Positions 50,291 through 57,838 of a DNA stretch of 64,000 nt are shown in pieces. The stretch's first letter is position 1, and each line of letters starts with the position of its first letter. The position numbers and the translations under genes are program-made. Source of the stretch: Alicyclobacillus sp. (GTDB lineage: Bacteria > Bacillota > Bacilli > Alicyclobacillales > Alicyclobacillaceae); contig JAIMBT010000003.1 of NCBI GenBank assembly GCA_023511295.1, positions 62,001 to 126,000 on the forward strand, written 5' to 3'. The notes under the pieces were generated by a model that worked only from the letters and a program-made list of their open reading frames with translations, was not told the origin of the DNA and did no database searches.

Positions 50291-50512
50291 AAAAAGCCCC
50301 CATCCCACCACAGGGACGAGAGCCTTTCTCGCGGTACCACCCTGGTTACGAGCACCGATGTGCGGGCTCGTCACTTCGTTGCCGCGATAACGGGCGGAAC
50401 CGGCGTTGTTCACGCACTTGGGACTGGCTTCGGTACGGCCTGACAGACGCCTTCCAGCCTCGGGCATCCTCTCTGCAGCCAGGGACCGCACCTACTCGTT
50501 TCCCGCATCGCA
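50291..50512 (-). ncRNA. T-box riboswitch, alanine-specific
   Basis: The T-box sequence AGGGTGGTACCGCG lies at 50330-50343 on the minus strand. It is followed by a GC-rich terminator stem and TTTTTT at 50291-50296. Stem I has the AGAGAGG and GCTGGAAG elements; 19 nt after the latter, GAAGCCA gives a GCC alanine codon at 50426-50428 as the likely specifier. Uncharged tRNA-Ala would bind and let transcription continue into alaS, which starts 49 nt downstream. Confidence 0.95.
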
Positions 50513-50529
50513 TTGAAATATCTTGGCAC

Positions 50530-50558
50530 ATTGTAATGAACGCGGCGCAACTTGTCAA
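50530..50558 (-). promoter_or_regulatory. SigA promoter of the alaS T-box leader
   Basis: On the minus strand TTGACA (50553-50558) and TACAAT (50530-50535) are 17 bp apart, directly upstream of the T-box and directly after the stop codon of the preceding small gene. Confidence 0.9.
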
Positions 50559-50861
50559 TCAGACGTGCACGCCGCCGACGGGGGTGCCGATGCGCGCCAG
50601 CACGGTGACCAACCCGACGCAGGCAGGCATCATCGCGAACAACACGCACGTCACGGAACGCTTCAGTTGACTGGCGCCGCCGCGCGTCAAGGCGAGGAAC
50701 CCGGCGACCGCGAGGACGACGCCGAGCCACACCGACAGCCAGTAGCCAACGCGGACCCCGCTCATCCAGGCCGGAGGCGCGTAGACCCGCCCCACATCCC
50801 CGGCCAGAAAGAGCAGGCAGTCGAAGAGCGCCACCCACGCGGTCCAACGCGGCAATTTCAC
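50559..50861 (-). CDS. Small membrane protein of unknown function (100 aa)
   Basis: I do not recognise this 100-residue protein. It has three likely membrane helices (WVALFDCLLFLAG, YWLSVWLGVVLAVAGFLAL and VTCVLFAMMPACVGLVTVL) with short loops and no catalytic motif. The GTG start has AGGAGGGG eight bases upstream, which supports it as real. It lies 95 bp after the AI-2E family permease gene, and its stop codon abuts the alaS promoter. Confidence 0.75.
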   Translation of the reverse strand: MKLPRWTAWVALFDCLLFLAGDVGRVYAPPAWMSGVRVGYWLSVWLGVVLAVAGFLALTRGGASQLKRSVTCVLFAMMPACVGLVTVLARIGTPVGGVHV

Positions 50862-50956
50862 GCGAATCCCCTCCTGCCACCACCGGTTGCAGCCGATCTA
50901 CACGACCGCTCTCCGTCCATTCTATCAGGAGAACCCCATCGATTGTCCACCCGCAT

Positions 50957-52018
50957 CTACGGTTCGGAATGCCGCATCTTTTTCAGGTTGGTGTAGGTCA
51001 CCTTCCCCAGGGCAAGCAACGGCACCGCGCAGAGCAGCCCGACGATACCGCCCAGTTCGCCGCCGATGAGGAGTGCCGCCACCACGGCCATCGGGTGAAG
51101 GTGCAAGCTGCGCCCCATGATCTGGGGCGAGATGAGGTTGCCCTCCAACTGCTGGACAATCAGGTTCACCAGCAGGACCTTCAGCGCCATTTGGGGGCTG
51201 ATGGACAACCCGAGGATGATGGCCGGAGCGGCTCCGAGGATGGGCCCGATGTAGGGAATGATGTCGACCAAGCCGAGGAACAGCGCCAACAGCAGCGCGT
51301 ACGGAAGGCGCACAATCAAAAACCCGGCATAGGTCAACACGAAGACCACCAACATCACCAGCAACTGCCCCCGCACGTAACTGCCGAGCGTGGTGTCGAT
51401 GCTGATGAGGATCACCTTCATGTGCCGGCGAAAGCGATGCGGCGTGAGCCGGAGTACGCCGCGGCCGATGGCGTCGGCATCCTTCAACATGTAAAACACG
51501 ATGAACGGAATCACGAAGGCCACGAAAAGGGCGTTGAGGGTGTTCGACAGCATCGAGAACATGCCGGCGATGAACCCTGCCACGCTCTGCTCGAGGCGTG
51601 CCAATGACGTCTCGATGCCCTGCCGTGCCGCGTCTGGCAGGTATTTCGTGTGTCGAGACAAACCGTCAAGCCAGCCGTTGGCCTGTTGCAGCAACGTCGG
51701 GACATGGTCTGCAAGCTGGGTGAACTGGCGTGTGACGGCCGGGATCGCCTGCAAGACCGCGACCACCAGCGCCAAGATGAACACGATGTAGATGAGCAGG
51801 ATCGCCATCCCGCGCGGGACGCGGCGGCGCACCAACAACTCGACGACCGGCTGCAGGATGTAACAGATGACCACGGAGATGAGGAACGGCAGGAGGACGA
51901 CGTAGACGACGTGCCAGACGTCCTGCAAAAATCCCCGTAAGAGTCCGACCGTGTACAGACAGGCGAGTGTGACCAGCACTGCGAGTGCGGTCTTGAGGTA
52001 CCGTGTGGTCTTGTCCAT
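50957..52018 (-). CDS. AI-2E family transporter (UPF0118)
   Basis: This 353-residue membrane protein belongs to the AI-2E/PerM permease family, whose members have been linked to autoinducer export, ion antiport or cell-wall roles. It has about eight helices, including the family segment FVIPFIVFYMLKD and the LGLVDIIPYIGPILGAAPAIILGL motif. The central region (residues 80-150) is amphipathic. The ATG at 52016-52018 has GGGGGGAGTGG upstream. In many Bacillota the same gene (yrrI) lies next to alaS, as here. Substrate not determinable. Confidence 0.92.
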   Translation of the reverse strand: MDKTTRYLKTALAVLVTLACLYTVGLLRGFLQDVWHVVYVVLLPFLISVVICYILQPVVELLVRRRVPRGMAILLIYIVFILALVVAVLQAIPAVTRQFTQLADHVPTLLQQANGWLDGLSRHTKYLPDAARQGIETSLARLEQSVAGFIAGMFSMLSNTLNALFVAFVIPFIVFYMLKDADAIGRGVLRLTPHRFRRHMKVILISIDTTLGSYVRGQLLVMLVVFVLTYAGFLIVRLPYALLLALFLGLVDIIPYIGPILGAAPAIILGLSISPQMALKVLLVNLIVQQLEGNLISPQIMGRSLHLHPMAVVAALLIGGELGGIVGLLCAVPLLALGKVTYTNLKKMRHSEP

Positions 52019-52163
52019 CGCCACTCCCCCCGCAGTGGATGCCTCTCCCCTCCATCGTTCCACAGTATATGCACGTCCATGCCGTAAAATCGCGCCTTCG
52101 CCCGACCGACCGGGGCGGCGCATAGCGAGGAAGTTTCGCGCATAGAGATGGCAGTGAACTTGT

Positions 52164-52203
52164 CCGGTTCCTCACACGGATGTCGGCGGTTCCTCACACA
52201 GGA
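52164..52203 (+). repeat. Short direct repeat upstream of crcB1
   Basis: The sequence CGGTTCCTCACAC followed by (A)GGAT occurs twice in tandem with a period of about 22 bp, just before crcB1. It may be an operator or a chance duplication. I saw no fluoride riboswitch in this gap. Confidence 0.5.
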
Positions 52204-52227
52204 TTTCAGAGGGGAGGCGAAGCCGTC

Positions 52228-52605
52228 TTGCGGGTCTGGCTGATTGGCTTCGCCGGTTTCGTCGGCGCGAACTTGCGCTTTGCCATCTCGGAGTGGGTGG
52301 GTCTGCAGCGCGGCTTCCCCATCTCGACCCTGCTCATCAATCTATCCGGATGCGCGTTTCTCGGTTGGTTCTATACGGCCACCACCGACCGGTGGCGAAT
52401 TCCCGCCGACCTTCGCACCGCCATCGGAACAGGACTGGTCGGCGCCTTCACGACGTTCTCCACCTTCGCAGTGGAATGGTGGAAACTTCTCGCATCCGGG
52501 CTCCGCCCGTACGCCTGGCTCTACTTCGGCGCGAGTCTCGGTGGGGGGTTGGCGTGCGCGTACCTCGGGATGAAGGTGGCCAAGCGGCGAGGGCGGTCGG
52601 GATGA
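52228..52605 (+). CDS. crcB1: Fluoride ion channel CrcB/Fluc, first copy
   Basis: Fluc proteins export fluoride passively as dual-topology dimers; two-gene pairs form heterodimers. The 125-residue protein has four helices, the conserved GFVGANLRFAIS and LLINLSGCAFLGW segments, and GLVGAFTTFSTF with the channel's phenylalanines. I chose the TTG at 52228 because GGGGAGG precedes it by 10 nt and the sequence then starts at helix 1. An in-frame ATG at 52180 would add 16 unrelated residues. It overlaps crcB2 by 4 bp. Confidence 0.92.
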   Translation: MRVWLIGFAGFVGANLRFAISEWVGLQRGFPISTLLINLSGCAFLGWFYTATTDRWRIPADLRTAIGTGLVGAFTTFSTFAVEWWKLLASGLRPYAWLYFGASLGGGLACAYLGMKVAKRRGRSG

Positions 52606-52985
52606 GCGTGCTGTTGGTGGGGGTGGGCGGAGGCTTGGGCGCCATCCTGCGCTACCTGTTGGGCCGAGCGCTCACGCGCTACATTGAAGACTGGCCGCTC
52701 GCAACGCTCCTCATCAACGTGAGTGGCGCGATGGCGTTCGGGTGCATCAGCATGTACCTTGGTCGATGGGTCCCGCACCTCGCGGCCAGCCTGACGCTGT
52801 TCTTCGGGGTGGGGATGTGCGGCGGATATACCACATTCTCCACGTTCGCCTATGAAACCTGGCAGTTGGTGCAGAGCAAAGGGGTCTGGAGCGGGGGGCT
52901 GTACGTCGCAGCAACCGCGGTATTCGGGCTCGCGGGGGCCGGCATCGGGATGTACGGGTGGCCGTCGCTCGGCCCCGTCCTCTGA
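52602..52985 (+). CDS. crcB2: Fluoride ion channel CrcB/Fluc, second copy
   Basis: The partner subunit, 127 residues, has GGGLGAILRYLLGR, LLINVSGAMAFG and MCGGYTTFSTFAYE in the same order as in crcB1. The ATG overlaps the crcB1 stop codon (ATGA), so both subunits are translated together, as needed for a heterodimeric channel. The last helix is Gly/Ala-rich. Confidence 0.94.
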   Translation: MSVLLVGVGGGLGAILRYLLGRALTRYIEDWPLATLLINVSGAMAFGCISMYLGRWVPHLAASLTLFFGVGMCGGYTTFSTFAYETWQLVQSKGVWSGGLYVAATAVFGLAGAGIGMYGWPSLGPVL

Positions 52986-53051
52986 CCCTCCTGCGCCGCG
53001 AGTCGGCGCCGCTGTCGAGGCGTCAGCCGGACCCCCTGCAATCGCCGGCGC

Positions 53052-53240
53052 TTACGCCGTGCCGGTTCCGTACTCCATCGACTCGGCCGCGTCGAGCGCG
53101 ACCAGAGAGCCGTCTTCCGCCACCTCGAACACGCGGAACTCCTCGCCAGTGACGCTGAACTCCATGAAACATCCCCAGCAGTAGAACTGGTTCGCACCGA
53201 TCTTTCCGTAATCGCGAGAGTTGCAATGTGGACACCGCAT
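53052..53240 (-). CDS. Small zinc-ribbon protein of unknown function
   Basis: The 62-residue protein begins MRCPHCNSRDYGKIGANQFYCWGC, a classic two-CxxC zinc ribbon, followed by one beta-strand-rich stretch and an acidic end. The ATG at 53238-53240 has AAAGGAGACGG upstream. It stands alone on the minus strand after the iscS operon, separated by 153 bp that include an AT-rich patch (53325-53350) likely to hold its promoter. Proteins of this kind are common in Bacilli, without known function. Confidence 0.8.
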   Translation of the reverse strand: MRCPHCNSRDYGKIGANQFYCWGCFMEFSVTGEEFRVFEVAEDGSLVALDAAESMEYGTGTA

Positions 53241-53393
53241 CTGGTCCGTCTCCTTTATCGGCAATAGAATTAGCCTGTCCGGTCCAGCGCAAACCTAAAC
53301 AGAGCGTATGCGTGCGCGAACCTCAGCAAAATTTATACATTAAAATATACGGGTAACGTACCAAATCCATAGTACAGGATATCGTCCAGACGG

Positions 53394-54575
53394 TCAATCC
53401 ACGCAAGGCCGGGCCGGAAATCCCGGACCCGACGAGGCGGGGTGAGGCCTGCGCAAGCTGGTCACCAACCGGGTCAAGACGGCCAACGTCGTATCGATCT
53501 CCGCCTCCGTCGTGCTGTCGGAGAGGCTGAAGCGGACGGACTCGCGCACCGCCTCCTCGGACATGCCGCAGGCCGTGAGCACGTGACTCGGTTCGAGACT
53601 GCCTGCGGTACAGGCCGATCCCGCCGACGCGCAGATCCCCTCCAAGTCGAGCCGCATCAGCAGGATGTCGGAGCGGATTCCCACAAAACGCGCGTTCACA
53701 ATCCCCGGCACCGCGTCCGGCGGACTGTTCACGACGACCCCGTCCATCCGCTCGAGTCCACGCCGCAACCGCAAGCCGCGCGACCGGAGCGCCGCTTCGT
53801 GCGCCTGCCAATGATCCGCCAGCCAGCCCACCGCGGCGCCGAAACCAGCGATGCCGGCGACGTTCTCCGTTCCGGCGCGCAACCCCCGCTCCTGCGCACC
53901 ACCTTTCAGTACCGACGTCCAGGGTGTGCCTGTCCGCACGTACAGCGCCCCAACACCGCTGGGCCCACCGACCTTGTGCGCGGAGAAACTGGCCAAATCC
54001 ACACCGAGTTCGCGCAGGTTCAACCGCTCGGCAGCGAGCGCCTGTACCATGTCACTGTGGACGAGGACGTGTGGGTCCGAACGGTGTACCGCGTCCGCGA
54101 GGGCCCCCGTGTCGGTCACGGTCCCAAGTTCGTTGTTCACCCGCATCACCGAGACAAGGAGCGTATCCGGGCGCAGCGCGCCGCAAACGGCGTCCACATC
54201 CACGCGTCCCGTCGGGTCCGTCGAGAGCACGGTGACGTCCACACCCAGCTGGCGCAACAGGTCGCACGTGTGCAGGACGGCGTGGTGTTCGGTCGCGGCC
54301 GTGACCACGTGGCGCCGCTCGGGTCTCGCCAGCCATGAACCGACCAGCGCGGCCTGCACGGATTCCGTGCCGCCGCTCGTGAACACCAGCTCCCGCGCGT
54401 GGCACCCGACAAACGCTGCCAAACGGGACCGCGCCGCCTCCACAGAGCCGCGCGCCGCGCGCCCAGCCTGGTGGATGCTCGACGGATTGCCCGCCTGCGA
54501 CTGCCAGCACGCCGCTGCAGCGGCGGCCGCCTCCGGCCGCACCGGCGTAGTGGCAGCGTGATCTAGGTAGATCAT
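53394..54575 (-). CDS. Cysteine desulfurase (IscS/NifS family)
   Basis: This PLP enzyme takes sulfur from cysteine for Fe-S clusters or tRNA thiolation. The 393-residue protein begins MIYLDHAATTPVRPEA. It has the PLP lysine in SFSAHKVGGPSGVGALYV, the histidine in TEHHAVL, and the catalytic cysteine in SAGSACTAGSLEPSHVL. It follows cymR by 41 bp, the order seen in B. subtilis (cymR-iscS-trmU). The thiouridyl transferase gene that usually follows is absent here, where the small zinc-ribbon gene lies instead. Confidence 0.95.
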   Translation of the reverse strand: MIYLDHAATTPVRPEAAAAAAACWQSQAGNPSSIHQAGRAARGSVEAARSRLAAFVGCHARELVFTSGGTESVQAALVGSWLARPERRHVVTAATEHHAVLHTCDLLRQLGVDVTVLSTDPTGRVDVDAVCGALRPDTLLVSVMRVNNELGTVTDTGALADAVHRSDPHVLVHSDMVQALAAERLNLRELGVDLASFSAHKVGGPSGVGALYVRTGTPWTSVLKGGAQERGLRAGTENVAGIAGFGAAVGWLADHWQAHEAALRSRGLRLRRGLERMDGVVVNSPPDAVPGIVNARFVGIRSDILLMRLDLEGICASAGSACTAGSLEPSHVLTACGMSEEAVRESVRFSLSDSTTEAEIDTTLAVLTRLVTSLRRPHPASSGPGFPARPCVD

Positions 54576-54616
54576 CCCGACCAGCCCTTCCTCGGAAGTC
54601 AACGCCCCTGACCCTG

Positions 54617-55027
54617 TCAGATGTAGTACATGTAGCTGCCCTCGCTGCGCTGCTTCATATCGAGCAAGTCCTGCAACGTGACAGACTCCAGCACCTGTAA
54701 GATCTGGCCGCGCAGGGTATCCCATAACTCCTCCAAGCCGTCGCTCACCTGCGCGTCGACCACCTCAATGGGTCCTTCCAAGGTGAGGATGACGTCTGCA
54801 GCCGTAATCTCTCGCTTCCCCTTCGCCAACACGTACCCGCCGTACGCGCCGCGCACGCTCTTCACAAAGCCTGCGTTCCGCAGCGGGGCAATCAACTGCT
54901 CCAGGTAGTGTTCGGAAAGCCCTTGGCGATCCGCGATCGACTTGAGCGGGATGGGCGATCCGCACTCGTTCGCAGCGAGGTCGACGAGCAACATCAGCCC
55001 GTAGCGGCCCTTCGTCGAGATCTTCAC
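54617..55027 (-). CDS. cymR: Rrf2-family regulator, CymR-like
   Basis: CymR is the master repressor of cysteine metabolism and works with CysK. The 136-residue protein starts [20 protein letters not shown] and has the winged helix with LSEHYLEQLIAPLRNAGFVKSVRGAYGGY, matching CymR almost residue for residue. It lacks the three cysteines of IscR, so it is not an iron-sulfur sensor. The GTG start overlaps the rarA stop codon. Ending YMYYI is also typical of CymR. Confidence 0.93.
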   Translation of the reverse strand: MKISTKGRYGLMLLVDLAANECGSPIPLKSIADRQGLSEHYLEQLIAPLRNAGFVKSVRGAYGGYVLAKGKREITAADVILTLEGPIEVVDAQVSDGLEELWDTLRGQILQVLESVTLQDLLDMKQRSEGSYMYYI

Positions 55028-56328
55028 CGGTCTTCCCTTCCTTCGCTCCCCGGCCAGTCGGGTTGATAGTACTGCCGACGCTGCGCTCCCGTCGGCCAGT
55101 AGTCCTGCTCTACAAAATGCCCCGGATAGTCGTGCGGATACAGGTAGCCGATACCGCTGCCGAGTTGCTCCGCTCCGGCGTAGCCCGTCCCCCGCAAGTG
55201 CGGCGGGACCCCGAGGGGCATTCCGGCCTCGATATCCGCGAGCGCCTCATTGATGGCCACATACGCGGCATTCGACTTCGGAGACGTCGCGAGGTAGGTG
55301 GTGACCTGCGCCAGGATGATGCGCGCCTCGGGCATGCCGATATGAGATACCGCCTGCAGCGCAGACGTCGCCAGCACCAGCCCGAGCGGATTCGCGTTGC
55401 CGATGTCTTCTGCCGCGGAGATCATCAGGCGCCGTGCGATGAAGCGGGGGTCCTCCCCAGCCTTCAGCATCTTCGCCAGCCAGAGGACCGCGGCATCCGG
55501 GTCCGAACCGCGTACGGACTTGATGAACGCGGAGATGACGTCGTAGTGTTCATCGCCCTGCGCGTCGTAGGCAAGTCCGCGCTCCTGCAAGGACGCGCGG
55601 ACGTCTGCCTCGGTCACCTGGACGCGCCCGTCCGAGCCAACCGGCGCCGAGAGGACGGCCAACTCCAGCGCGTTCAGAAGGCGCCGCGCGTCGCCTCCGG
55701 CCGCGCGCACGAGCACCTCCACAGCTGCTTCCGAGACCTGCGGGCGCATCCGGCCTAAGCCGCGCGTTTCATCCCGCAGGGCTCGGTTGACCAGCCGCCG
55801 CAAGTCTTCCGCGGAGAGCGGCTGCAGCCGGAACACGTGCGACCGCGAAACCAGGGCCGCGTTCACCTGGAAGAACGGGTTCTCCGTCGTCGCGCCGATG
55901 AGGCAGATGAGCCCGCTCTCCACATACGGTAGCAGCGCGTCCTGCTGAGCTTTGTTGAAGCGGTGAATCTCGTCGATAAACAGCACGGTTCGCCGACCGT
56001 ACAGGTTTCGCTCGTCGGTGGCGGCCCGCACCACCTCGCGGATGTCCGACACGCCGGAGGACACGGCGTTCAGCGTGGCGTACCGCGCCTTTGTGGTGTG
56101 GGCAATCACGTGGGCGAGCGTCGTCTTACCCGTACCGGGCGGGCCGAAGAAAATCACCGAGGACAGGCGATCCGCTTCGATGGCCCGCCGCAACAGCGTC
56201 CCGGGACCCACCACATCCTGCTGGCCGACCACCTCGTCGAGCGTTTGCGGACGCATGCGGTAGGCGAGCGGAGCCGCCTCCTCGGCGGCCGCCTGGTTTG
56301 CCAGCTCGAACAGGTCCATCTCAGGCAT
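55024..56328 (-). CDS. rarA: Replication-associated recombination protein RarA (MgsA)
   Basis: RarA is a clamp-loader-like AAA+ ATPase acting at stalled forks. The 434-residue protein has Walker [10 protein letters not shown], Walker [11 protein letters not shown], sensor 1 GATTENP and the C-terminal tetramerisation domain with [11 protein letters not shown] and [16 protein letters not shown]. It begins 7 bp inside ltaE and overlaps cymR at its end, so ltaE-rarA-cymR-iscS is one operon. Confidence 0.97.
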   Translation of the reverse strand: MPEMDLFELANQAAAEEAAPLAYRMRPQTLDEVVGQQDVVGPGTLLRRAIEADRLSSVIFFGPPGTGKTTLAHVIAHTTKARYATLNAVSSGVSDIREVVRAATDERNLYGRRTVLFIDEIHRFNKAQQDALLPYVESGLICLIGATTENPFFQVNAALVSRSHVFRLQPLSAEDLRRLVNRALRDETRGLGRMRPQVSEAAVEVLVRAAGGDARRLLNALELAVLSAPVGSDGRVQVTEADVRASLQERGLAYDAQGDEHYDVISAFIKSVRGSDPDAAVLWLAKMLKAGEDPRFIARRLMISAAEDIGNANPLGLVLATSALQAVSHIGMPEARIILAQVTTYLATSPKSNAAYVAINEALADIEAGMPLGVPPHLRGTGYAGAEQLGSGIGYLYPHDYPGHFVEQDYWPTGAQRRQYYQPDWPGSEGREDR

Positions 56329-57370
56329 GCGCCCCCTGGAGCAAACCCGCCACCGCGGCGAACGCCGCCTCCACGTCCGCGCGGTCGACGTCGTGATGCG
56401 TCACGAAGCGGACGCGCGTGGGACCGAAGGCGCTGCAGAGCACCCCCGCCTCGCCCAAGCGGTTCACAAACGCGTTCGCCGTGAGACCTGTACCCGCGAC
56501 GTCGACAATCACGATGTTGGTCTGAACGGTCTCCAGGTCCACGTCCATCCCCGGCAGCTCGGCGACGGCCTCCGCGAACCACCGAGCATTCGCGTGATCC
56601 TCCGCGAGCCGGTCCACCATCGTCTCCAGCGCCACCAAACCGGGTGCCGCAATCACGCCTGCCTGGCGCATACCGCCACCGAGGCGTTTGCGCCAGACCC
56701 GAGCGCGTTCGATGAACGCCCGCGAACCGGCCAGGACGGACCCAACCGGTGCGCACAGGCCCTTTGAGAGGCAGACCTGAACGGTGTCGACGTACTGCGC
56801 GATGTCGCGCGGTGCCACACCGAGGGCCACCGCGGCATTGAACAACCGCGCCCCGTCCATGTGCACCGGGACACCAGCGGCTCGTCCCACCGCCTGCACC
56901 TCCGCCAGTGCGTGCAGCGGCCACACGGTGCCACCTGCGCGGTTGTGCGTATTCTCCAGAGAGATGAGGGCGGTGTGCGGGTGATGCGGGTTCGGCTCCT
57001 CGCGAATCGCCGCCCGCACATCGGCGCCCGACAGCACCCCGCGCACGCCGGGCACTTGTCGGATTTGAGCTCCGGCGATGGCGGCGACCGCCGCAGCCTC
57101 GTAATAGAAGATGTGGCTCTCCGCCTCCGCAATCACTTCGTCGCCGCCGTGCACGTGCGCAGCGATGGCCACCTGATTGCCCTGGGTGCCGCTGGTGACG
57201 AAAAGCGCCGCCTCTTTGCCAAGGACCTCGGCCGTCCGTTCCTCCAGACGTCGGACGGTCGGGTCTTCCCCGTACACGTCGTCGCCGACCTCCGCGTGCG
57301 CCATCGCCTCGCGCATCGCCTGGGTCGGCTGGGTCACTGTATCACTGCGCAGATCAATCCGCTTTGTCAA
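56321..57370 (-). CDS. ltaE: Low-specificity L-threonine aldolase
   Basis: This PLP enzyme splits L-threonine and L-allo-threonine to glycine and acetaldehyde. The 349-residue protein has the N-terminal [12 protein letters not shown] signature, the [12 protein letters not shown] segment, the [11 protein letters not shown] strand, and the PLP lysine in [15 protein letters not shown]. The TTG at 57370 has AGGAG eight bases upstream; a GTG three codons earlier is too close to that site. It makes acetaldehyde, as does the DeoC domain at 14 kb, but nothing links the two genes. Confidence 0.93.
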   Translation of the reverse strand: MTKRIDLRSDTVTQPTQAMREAMAHAEVGDDVYGEDPTVRRLEERTAEVLGKEAALFVTSGTQGNQVAIAAHVHGGDEVIAEAESHIFYYEAAAVAAIAGAQIRQVPGVRGVLSGADVRAAIREEPNPHHPHTALISLENTHNRAGGTVWPLHALAEVQAVGRAAGVPVHMDGARLFNAAVALGVAPRDIAQYVDTVQVCLSKGLCAPVGSVLAGSRAFIERARVWRKRLGGGMRQAGVIAAPGLVALETMVDRLAEDHANARWFAEAVAELPGMDVDLETVQTNIVIVDVAGTGLTANAFVNRLGEAGVLCSAFGPTRVRFVTHHDVDRADVEAAFAAVAGLLQGAHA

Positions 57371-57413
57371 CCGAGCCACTCCTCATCCCATCTCGTTGTT
57401 CTCGTACCGAACC

Positions 57414-57443
57414 AGTATAAATCCGAGTAAAAAACTCGGTCAA
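57414..57443 (-). promoter_or_regulatory. SigA promoter of ltaE-rarA-cymR-iscS with palindromic spacer
   Basis: On the minus strand TTGACC (57438-57443) and TATACT (57414-57419) are 18 bp apart. Part of the -35 and the spacer form the inverted repeat CCGAG-N7-CTCGG, whose T-run loop stands out in this GC-rich region. A repressor bound there would block RNA polymerase; CymR itself is a possible candidate but this is inference. Confidence 0.75.
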
Positions 57444-57502
57444 GGGCGGTGTCACGAGACCTCAGCCGGACCGGGACGGCCCTCGCGATGGACGGCCTGA
57501 CG

Positions 57503-57555
57503 CGACGAAAGTCGGGCTGTTCCGCCTCCCCACCCGGGGCGCGACCCAGCCCGAC
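57503..57555 (-). terminator. Probable terminator downstream of aspS
   Basis: GTCGGGCTG (57511-57519) and CAGCCCGAC (57547-57555) pair over 9 bp around a GC-rich loop. Read on the minus strand the stem is followed by TTTCGTCG. It would stop readthrough from aspS before the ltaE promoter. Confidence 0.55.
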
Positions 57556-57585
57556 ATTCCATCCCATCCATTGAATCCTATGTAG

Positions 57586-57800
57586 GCCAACCCCGCCCTG
57601 CCGTGAAACCCGCCGTTTTGAACCTGCTCTCGCAGGTGGGTGCCCTGCGCGGCCGCTTGCAAGTCCACACGAAGTGGCATGTGCGCACGGCCTGCGACGT
57701 CGAGCTCCCGTTCAAACTGGTGTTGGCTCAAAACACCAAGGCTTACACCAACAGCGCAGGGGATCCGATGACCCGGACGGTCACGCCGTCCGTTTGGTTG
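57586..57800 (+). ncRNA. ssrS: Candidate 6S RNA with terminator
   Basis: The plus strand can fold into the 6S layout. There is a closing stem (CCCTGC 57596-57601 with GCAGGG 57756-57761, continued by TG/CA) and a large central bubble. The 3' strand of the bubble carries a short hairpin (GGTGTT with AACACC). A long interrupted arm begins GTTTGAAC/GTTCAAAC (one bulged T), continues GCTC/GAGC, CGCAGG/CCTGCG and GGCCG/CGGCC, and ends in CCAC-ACGAA-GTGG. A terminator follows (CGGACGG, TCACG, CCGTCCG, TTTGG; 57774-57797). B. subtilis bsrA (6S-1) also lies beside aspS. The exact ends and promoter are unclear, and the strand is inferred from the hairpin and terminator. Confidence 0.6.
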
Positions 57801-57838
57801 ATTCGATGGTACCACCGACCGCCGATTCGAGCAAGGTC

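Noticed and set aside
47348-50443. A 1031-codon open frame on the plus strand
   Set aside because: It lies opposite alaS and its T-box, has no family-like sequence, and results from the high GC content and codon bias of alaS.
57805-57825. A GGTGGTACCA sequence resembling a T-box core
   Set aside because: It lacks the AGGGTGG...CGCG context, stem I elements and a terminator.
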